Assembly (NCBI GenBank): GCA_963920635.1
Contig: OY987304.1
Coordinates: 937,501-1,001,500 of the forward strand
Length of the DNA stretch: 64,000 bases
Direction: 5' to 3'
Origin: Pseudeuparius sepicola
Taxonomy: Eukaryota > Arthropoda > Insecta > Coleoptera > Anthribidae
Numbering within the stretch: the stretch's first letter is position 1; each line of letters opens with the position of its first letter. Position numbers and translations under genes: made by a program. Positions 56,601-64,000 of this stretch are shown piece by piece. The notes below the pieces were generated by a model, which saw only the letters and a program-made list of their open reading frames with translations, was not told the origin of the DNA and made no database searches.

Positions 56601-57664
56601 TGAATTCCAAACCTAGAGAAAAAATATACCGTCGATAGATCGGCAAAAACCAGCTCAAAAACTTAATTTGGTATCAGTAGGCTAAGAACCAAATTTCAAT
56701 TATTATATCTCTACACAGGGTAACAGTTGTTTAAAACAAATGAACACAAGGTAAAGTAGGCCTTGAAACAAAATGAACACAAGGTAAAGTAAGCCTGAAA
56801 CCAAATGAACACAAGGTAAAGTATGTCTTGAAACAAAATGAACAAAAGGTAAAGTAGGCTTTGAAACAAAAGAACACAAAACAAGCTCCTTGAAACAAGT
56901 GAACACAAGGTAAAGTAGGCTATGAAACTGGTGTATTTTGTTTTATTCAAGCCTACTTGGATGCAAACCTGTTGGATATGTCGAGTTATATACATATAGT
57001 TTTGTTCGTAATTTCGTACAGAATAAAATTAAACTGAATTTGTTGCATCTCGCATTTTACTTTATTCCAAACTTGTGTAAATTTGTGACATGGGTATATG
57101 CACAATATCAAACCCCAAAAATTTCACAAACATTGCTGAAAAATGTGCGGGTGCCAAAACTTTCCGTGTCACCCCGTATATCGTGCTACTTATATTCAAA
57201 ATTTGGTTGGTGTTCTCATACGCAACATATTCATTTAGATCGACTCCAAAGTTAGCAGCTCACACATGTACGTTTCCAATATACTTACCGAGTAGCCTCC
57301 TCGTGACCTGCAGGAAAGTCACGAGCGTCCCATAGCACATATTCCACACGAAACTAAACACAGCTTTGAATATGCCCCGCAGGCCCGACCCCGACCCGTC
57401 GGTCGGCGCCGAATAATACAAATGTTGCCCGAAGTGATCGCTGACGACGGCCGGGGGCCTGCTCTCGGTGGCGTACACCGAAGGCCGCCCCTCCCTTATA
57501 TTCAGCTGTTCCTGTACGGCCACCTCCAGGTTCCACTGGTGCCTCTGTAACACATCCCTGCAAATGGTCATGTCTTCTATCCCGGTGAGATCCTGGAATT
57601 GGAGCACTTTGTCGGTTTGGTCCCCGGTGAGGCCCATGGCCCCGTTCTCGCCCAGATAGTCCAT
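53694..57664 (-). CDS. FAF2: FAS-associated factor 2 (UBXD8), ERAD and lipid-droplet adaptor of p97
   Basis: Exons 57289-57664, 56334-56612, 55985-56177, 54423-54564, 54202-54375, 53694-53873; phases agree; 447 aa (human FAF2 445). Order: UBA-like domain (KVLQFQDLTGIEDMTICRDV), membrane hairpin (FSFVWNMCYGTLVTFLQV), UAS thioredoxin-like domain (HPVFYQGTFSQVLNDAKREL, LLVYLHKSD), coiled coil (EAFMESLRADQEKERRKEEQ), and a C-terminal UBX domain (FKLPCGSRLERRF, TNFPKRVL, EVLFINDLDA). The family anchors p97/VCP to the ER and lipid droplets. A more downstream Met is possible but the chosen ATG is the first in frame. Introns hold two copies of a minisatellite and a hAT-like palindrome. Confidence 0.95.
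53925..54095. repeat. about 31-bp minisatellite in FAF2 intron 5
   Basis: Units of GAACACAAGGTAAAGTAGGC followed by CTTGAAACAAAT repeat five or so times with small changes. A flanking block with GGATATGTCGAGTTATA follows. The same array and flank occur at 56735-57000. Confidence 0.8.
54814..55875. mobile_element. hAT-like palindromic element in FAF2 intron 3
   Basis: Ends TAGAGATGTGCCGAGGGTTT and the complement of TAGTGATGGGAAGAAACC; flanking GGATTAAG and GAATTAAG agree at 7 of 8 positions, the duplication length of hAT elements. Terminal zones consist of GGGTTTTTTCCC-type subrepeats that pair between the ends. The interior (55000-55590) has no recognised transposase. Confidence 0.72.
56735..56935. 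repeat. second copy of the FAF2 minisatellite (intron 1)
   Basis: Six or so units of GAACACAAGGTAAAGTAGGC plus CTTGAAACAAAT, followed by the same GTTGGATATGTCGAGTTATA flank as the intron 5 array. Confidence 0.8.
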
Positions 57665-58289
57665 GTCGGGACGGGCTAAATCATGTGGGGGTTTCTGGAA
57701 TTTTTTTTAGGAGAAAAAAACTGGGTGAAGAAAGTCGGTAACGTCACCCTAGCATCACAATGGAATCGGGTGTGCGATTTTTTGCAGTTTCATGGTCGCG
57801 TGCTTAAATGAACGTTCGAATAACCGTAGAACACAAAAGTTATGGTTAAACGAACGTTCAAACATCCATAACATGAAGTGAAGTCCCAGTCTGGGGTGAA
57901 GTACCGAAGGTTGTTCCGATCACAAAATATATTGGTTAGTTCAGAGATCCATAGTTCTTTGTATCAAAACTGACTTCCGACATATGACTTCAGAGCAATC
58001 AAAAATTTTCAAGTGGTTTTCAAATTTAAAAATAGTGCAACGGGAAAATAAAACCTTATTACTCGTGTTTGTATTAATAATTATTACTTTTGCTAAGATC
58101 GCGATAATAAAATTAACTATATAAACTATCGGTTTAAAAATGTTTTTATTAAAAGGGTTTTTGTTTGATTTTTAGAGAATCGTAGAAAAATAATAAAAAG
58201 ATTTTATTTTGTGCATTTCGTACAAAAAATAAGTTAATGCTTACAACAAAATTAAAATACTATCACAAAAGCAACATTTTTATATAAAT
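57665..58289. other. FAF2 upstream / GCP6 downstream spacer
   Basis: FAF2 5' UTR and promoter followed by the AT-rich 3' flank of GCP6. The AACGTTC-containing motif occurs twice near 57805-57860. No gene recognised. Confidence 0.5.
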
Positions 58290-61200
58290 CTAAGCAACAT
58301 TTTGATTGTAATATCCGTTAATATTAAGAGTATCCAATAGCTGCACCAAGTGCAACTGATATCCACTTTTAGCCGCCTTCCTTCCGATTCTAAACAAATA
58401 AAAAACAATCTCTTCGAAATTTTTGAAAATACTTTCCAACTTATTAAAATTCGGGTGTACATAATGCCCATCTTCGCATTGCCAAGGCCTCGATCTTAAG
58501 TAATCGTAAAATTTCAAAATCACCACGAATATTTTCTGAATCACACTTCGAAGTGCCGCCATTTTCTGACTCAATAAACACCTAAAAAAATAATTACTAC
58601 ATTAAAAGTTAAATTTAATAGTTCAACTGCACCAAGTTTGTTTCATTTGAACTAATTTGTTAGTTCAACTGTACCAAATCTGGAGCATTTGAACTAATCT
58701 AGTAGATCAAGTGCGCCAAATTCGCTGCATTTGAACTAATTGAATGAACAACAAACGTCTCAAGGATTACCTGAACAAAATATTTTTTATGTAACTGGTA
58801 TGTGCCGCATAAATTTCATCCAGATTATTAATGGTTCTTAGATTTTTTTCAAAATTGTCCCAGCTAGGCTGTAGTACCTCCCCGATCACATAATTTTGCA
58901 ATGTTTGAATAAAATGGGTCATGACGTGCCTGCATTGGTGAAGTCTTTTGTATTGTGGCGACGACATCAAATAAATTTCTTTTTTGCCAGTTTCTTTGGC
59001 CAAAGTTTTCAACTCCTATAAAAAAAATCGTTCAGGGTGTTTTGCTAAAGAAGAGATCTGACTTACCAAAAATATCTTTTTCAACACCCAGGACACCCGA
59101 CTCAATTTCAGCAAATATTTAAATACTTCGTCGTATTTAGATATCGCATCGGTCGGCAATAATATATTTAACGGCCACTGAACTTTGTAGGTTAACGATA
59201 AGCAACCTAAAACATCCGGATCGCCCAAATCGAAACATTTCGGCAAGTTGTTAATTTTGAACGATAGAAACTGCGAGTTCTCCTGGTTTTTCGACGATAT
59301 GTCCAAAGCGCCGAAAACCAGATGATGTAACGTGCGGCAGTTGATCAGATCGGCCGGAAAGTTTGCGTCGTAGAGTTTGCCGAATAAGTTTTCCGTTATG
59401 TTCCGTCCGAACTCGCCGTCTTGTAGGAAGAAATAGTGCCGTAAGCTGAGCAGGTGTTCCAGGTACTTTAAATCGTTGACGAAAAATTTCAACAGCTCGT
59501 TATTGGCTAGTTCCAACTGGGTCAGTAACGGCGTCTGTATACTCTCCTTTAAAAACAGTTTTAAACACCCGTTTGAAGTATTTAACGCTTCTTCCGGTGT
59601 CGCCCTCTTAGAAAACGCTCTTTTGGCGCACACGCTATTCGTGCTCGCGTTGCTGTTTATGTAAATCGGCACTAAACTCACGTCGGACGGTTTAAAGTCG
59701 AAACCGTCGTTCCGGGTGTCGGCTGTTTGCGGGGCCGAGTCGACACTTAAAAACATCGTCGACGGCGTATTCGGCAATTCCGAAACGACCTCGGACATCG
59801 GCGTCGAATCCACCGACATTGGAGTCGCTTTTTCTAACCTCACTTTCGAAAAATCGAGAGTCAAAGACCGGGACTTGACCATAATATTTCTGTTGACGTA
59901 ATTCTCGTTGTCGACCTTAAAGCAATCGCTTATTCCGAGCACCCTGTTGCGGTTTACTTGGGCCGCCGTCAATATCTTGTCGACTCGCGGCGTTTCCGAA
60001 ACTAAATGTATGCCGAACTCTGACGATAGTATTTTAATTTTGTTTCTTTGCGCTTCCGTCAAATTCGGGGTGTCTTTGGTGATTCGACGGATTTTCGGGG
60101 TGTCTTGAGACATGTCGATGCCCATTTCTTGGGTGAGAACTTTATATTTATTGCGACGGGCCTGTTCGAAATTGTCGAGGGTTTTCGGAATATTTTCTTC
60201 GACTAAATTTGCATTGATGAAATCCATAGATTCGGAAGTGTGAATTTTGGAATCGTCTTCACATATTTCCGCATTATTTTCATCGAGAACAGAGTAAAAA
60301 CTTTCGCTAGAACTCTCGTTAGCAGCGGGGACATTTTCGACAGATTTAAAGTTTTCTTGTTCTATTAAATTGTCTTCGAGATGGATGCTGCTTAAAGTTT
60401 TTACATGTTTGTCTATTTTTGCTTTACGATTTTCAGCAATTTCTGATAGTTTTGTGTAGTGGTCTATCATTTTTTGACTGAAGAAGAAAAAAAATGCAAA
60501 TTTGTATTAATTAACATCAATTTAAAATTGTGCAAAATTTGTCATTTACTAATTGAAATGTTTTGTGTTTAATCATTGAGTAATGACTCAATGACTCAAT
60601 GGTTTAATTAATGTTTCAAACTTACGATTCGTCCTGTATCAATTTTTCTCTCATAACTTCGAGCGACATGTTCTCTTCAATAACTTTAATTTCTTTTTCT
60701 ATTTCTTTCAATATTTTCAAATGTTTCTGTTCCAAAACTGCATCGTATTGTTCTTTCAACATTCCCAATTCCTCAATTTTCTTTTCATTCTTTTCTTGTA
60801 CCGTCCTCTGTCTTTCCACTAAAAAAAGAAAATAACATTACATAACCACAAACCACAAAAATATTCTACAACAACTTACGTTCTAAACGCTTTAAGGTTG
60901 CCGCTCTTTTTTTAGCAATCAGTCTCATAAAAATCGGATCCTGCTCATGGGCAATATCTATTATTTTATTTAAACTGAATTTCGGTCCGCATTCTACCGA
61001 AACTTCCAAATAATAACTTGTGGCGTTTTGCTGTAAATTTTGCAGTTTGTCTTGGCTCAAGCAACAAGAAAATATCAGGGGCTTGTTGCCTCTGAGGTAC
61101 AAATTGAATTTACTCTAAAAAATAGTGTATAATACAGAAAAAAACAATTTATATTTTAATTTGATGATTCTTACTGCAGGTACGCAGAGTTTGAGTAAAT

Positions 61201-63694
61201 TCATGATTTTCCCGCAAAACAGAATGTCATCTTTCAAATCTAACAAAAAATCCGGTACTATATCCTCGCAGACTGAAAAACTTCGAGTCCAATATGTTCT
61301 ACCCCTCGAATGAGTATATTTCCCATTCGAAATTATAAAAAATTCGCCATACTGATCGTTTATTGAACCGTCCAGAATCCACTGTTGCAAAAATTGCCTA
61401 TAGGAATGTTGTTTCATTGAACGTAATGTTTACCGTAGTTGTGAATTTGGCAGAAAACCATCTCTGAAACGCACTGTTGCCACCTATATCATCTGATATG
61501 TGAACTATGAGTAAAATGCCAACCAACCTACCTGCTTTGTTTGCTCTATGGATCAACACTAAACAATTGAATGCCGTGTCGACTCTCGATACTACTTTAA
61601 ACCCACATATTTCAGAAATTACTAAACCAAACATCAACATGTCATGCATTTTTGGAATTTGCAAACTACGAACTTTGCAATTTTTCAGGTGGAGCTATCA
61701 CACTGTTAATTTCGGAGATGGTTTGTTGTCAAACTTGCATTGAAAAAATTATGAAAAATGCGAGAGATTTAACCAAGTACTCACCTAAAATAAACTTGGC
61801 AGCACGGGTACAAAATCGAATACAACACCATCAGAACATTCTCATCTGTCAATGTCAGAACTTTCTGGTACAAATAATTGAGTAGGGCAGCTCCATGTGG
61901 AATCTCTTCAGTAGTATAAGGCCCTACTTTGCACAACGATGCTAAGGTTTCGATTTGCAGCCTGACTTTCGATAATTTTTGGTAAAAAGTTAAGAAATTC
62001 GTAGAATTGTCTACGCTGAAGACCGCGGCCCGATAAAACTGGAGATATCTGTTTATTCCCATGCAGAACTCTTTGAAAATATATCCGGGATGTTTGTAGG
62101 TTCTCGTCCGAGAATCGGGAACGGATATTTTTTCTAGCGCCTTATAACAATTTCCGCAAAACACTAATTCGTTACAAAAACTCTCCAACGTATCAGGAGA
62201 AATACCCTCTATCGTCGTACCATTTTCTAAATAAAAACCGTTATTTTCACTATATTTAAATGAATTAGATGAAATTCCTACTAACAACTGTTTAATATCG
62301 TTTAAAAATTTTTTTTTTGGCTTTAATTTTGAACTATTTCCTCTCCTCGTATACAGAGAGTATAAATTTTCAACCCAAAGTGACGAAACTTCTCCCAATT
62401 CCGACAAAAAAGGTTTTTCCTTTTCCGGAAAAGGATAACCGAAATTCTCCCAAGTTCTCCGTTTCGGACATTCATTTCTCGATGCAATTTCAGAAGCAAT
62501 TTGCCAAATGTTGTCTTTAGTTGGAGAAAAATAGCCTTCGTCGATTGTAAAGTCTGTCATAATGGTCATTTTTGATTGACAAGATATTTGTGACGATTTT
62601 TGTTTTGGTCGTAAGTCGACAGTGTAGGTGCCATTTTCGTCCATCAAATTTGTTCCTAGATTAAAGATGTCGTCATATTTTGACAGTAGTTCATCAATTT
62701 CGGGTAAAGCCGATAAATCCTAAGAAAAAATAGAATAGAAAAAGCAATGTCAATAGGTTTTATTAACTTATTGTAGTTAATTTTTGCTTTGTTAAGTTGA
62801 CAAAGTGAAGGAATTCTGTTTGACAATTTGACAATAATTGATACAACATTCATTTGTTTTTGTTTGACAAGCATAATATATTTCCATGGCAAACGAGATT
62901 TTTTTACATGATTATTTCTTATTTTGTTAGATTGACAGACAGAAATAAATTTTAAATTTTACATTATTCCTGTTTTTTTTTAAGATACAAAATTGGACAA
63001 GAAAGATCAATTATTGTAAATTATTAAAATGGAAGCGTGATACTATAACTTCTTATAGTATCATGAAATGGAAGGAACTGTTGCTAAATGCTTTTATCAA
63101 CCAGGTATACAGCAAAACGAGCAACAAAATAACACTATCCATTGAGTAATACATTATGATACCACTACAAAATGGTAACTATATATTTTATAAAATGTAG
63201 GTCTCAAAACTAATTAATAAAGCTTTTATTTGGAAGAACATTCAAAATATTGAAAAATTAAATTTTTTTACTTACAAATTTATCATCTATGGCAGGCAAG
63301 CTCCTCAAATTCAACAAAAATTGCAAAATACTATTAAAACTGTTAACATCTTCTTTATAACATTCTTTTAAAATATCCACCGAACTTTGTAAATCTTCGG
63401 CAATTTCAACACGATCGAAATCATGCATTAAACAAAAATTCCAACATAACAGCTTAATATATGGATCATCTGTCCCTTGTACATCCCTAAAAACTAAAAA
63501 CGACCGTAATTATTTAAAAGAAAACCGTTTTTTACCTTAAAATTACATTTTGGATAAACTGGCTCTTTTTTACCGAGCAAATACTCGAAACACTTTGCAC
63601 GAAGAACTTTCACTTTTGTCGGATGCGTCGTAAATTTTTCGCATAAATCTGTTATTAACGAAAAAACCGAATCATTTGAGCGATTTTTATCCAT
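58290..63694 (-). CDS. TUBGCP6: gamma-tubulin complex component 6 (GCP6)
   Basis: Exons 63536-63694 (3' boundary unsure), 63276-63486, 61785-62719, 61175-61397, 60880-61114, 60626-60818, 59067-60477, 58771-59015, 58290-58581; all junctions after exon 2 agree in phase; about 1300 aa. GRIP1 part: RYLQFYRAAVFSVD, LLNYLYQKVL, WILDGSINDQYGEFFI, CGKIMNLLKLC. The long central insertion unique to GCP6 follows, beginning IDHYTKLSEIAENRK, with three repeats of the type ARRNKYKVLTQEMGI. GRIP2 part: LRHYFFLQDGEFGRNITENL, VQWPLNILLP, HVMTHFIQTLQNYV, and a C-terminus like GCP6. The protein helps build the gamma-tubulin ring complex for microtubule nucleation. The insertion is much shorter than in human. 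Exon 1 as read ends in phase 0 but exon 2 needs phase 2 or 1, so the first junction is unresolved. Confidence 0.9.
58600..58750. repeat. short diverged tandem repeat in GCP6 intron
   Basis: Three units of about 46 bp with CATTTGAACTAATTNNNTAG and TCAACTGNACCAA. A similar unit lies in a PIF1 intron (52690-52800). Confidence 0.6.
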
Positions 63695-64000
63695 TTTTTT
63701 TAAGTAAACAATTTTTAAAAATGACAACAAATAAGGCGAATGGCAAACGTCACTCCTATTTGACAGTTATAGTCACAAAATATAAACGTTAGGTTATAGT
63801 GGTTAGTGGTTTCATGGACGTTCATTTAATCACCATATGACTTTTTGAACGTGGAAAGTAGTTTTGATGGTCGTTCAGTTAATCATATAATCCTGAATTT
63901 CTCTTGATGCTTGTTCATTTAACCATAAGTTACCTATTTCCATGCAGATGTGACAGATTTTTCAAAACAATGCCACTTTCAATAAAAGCCGCAAATTACT
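63695..64000. other. GCP6 upstream region
   Basis: GCP6 5' UTR and promoter side, with GTTCATTTAATCA-type motifs near 63820 and 63910. No gene recognised to the end of the window. Confidence 0.5.

Noticed and set aside
56703..56995. Hydrophobic minus-strand frames with repeated LYLVFIL
   Set aside because: Translation of the GAACACAAGGTAAAGTAGGC minisatellite; not a protein.

Overview
This is a eukaryotic nuclear window with the look of an insect genome, most likely a beetle. The reasons are short GT-AG introns, AT-rich introns and intergenic DNA, a tandem array of secreted S1 peptidases of the digestive type, and many THAP-bearing and palindromic DNA transposons. The beetle assignment is inference. 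The insect assignment rests on gene structure and family content. All coordinates come from reading splice signals by eye; codon phase was checked across every junction listed, and one junction (GCP6 exon 1/2) fails.

Layout. 660-9995 (+): 3' part of a smoothelin-type gene (SMTN helix, long disordered region, C-terminal CH domain). 11112-14400 (-): kelch-like KLHL18, seven coding exons. 16216-22126 (+): WRAP53/TCAB1, whose introns are swollen by nested and palindromic elements. 22882-24645 (+): a LAPTM4-type lysosomal membrane protein with PPxY motifs. 26767-46719 (-): six tandem S1A serine-peptidase genes (called A-F here), each with four coding exons of the same phase pattern. A-E keep the catalytic triad. 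F keeps an open frame but has lost His, Ser and the oxyanion glycine, so it is a pseudoprotease. 49233-49870 (+): ribosomal protein eL43 (RpL37A), which needs a GC-AG intron. 50561-53040 (+): PIF1 helicase. 53694-57664 (-): FAF2/UBXD8. 58290-63694 (-): gamma-tubulin complex protein 6.

Mobile DNA is the most striking part. Several families can be outlined, some with exact target-site duplications (TSDs): a 2-kb THAP element in a smoothelin intron; a THAP family with CAGAGATAT-type ends that sits at the same intron position in peptidases C, D and E but is absent from A and B; a second THAP family with CAGAGAAATGG ends; long palindromes of Tc1/mariner type ending TACAGGGTGATTCA; a hAT-like palindrome in FAF2; and a truncated Jockey-type reverse transcriptase nested in a THAP element. 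The peptidase paralogues act as natural empty-site controls and give a duplication history.

The protein genes are unrelated housekeeping genes (telomerase/Cajal body RNP, genome maintenance, ERAD, spindle nucleation, ubiquitin ligase adaptor, lysosome, ribosome) around a lineage-specific digestive peptidase cluster. I did not find a clearly new molecular system. The best leads are the conserved-looking dead peptidase F, the shared THAP insertion that dates the cluster, and the composite palindrome/121-bp-repeat insertion near 48 kb.
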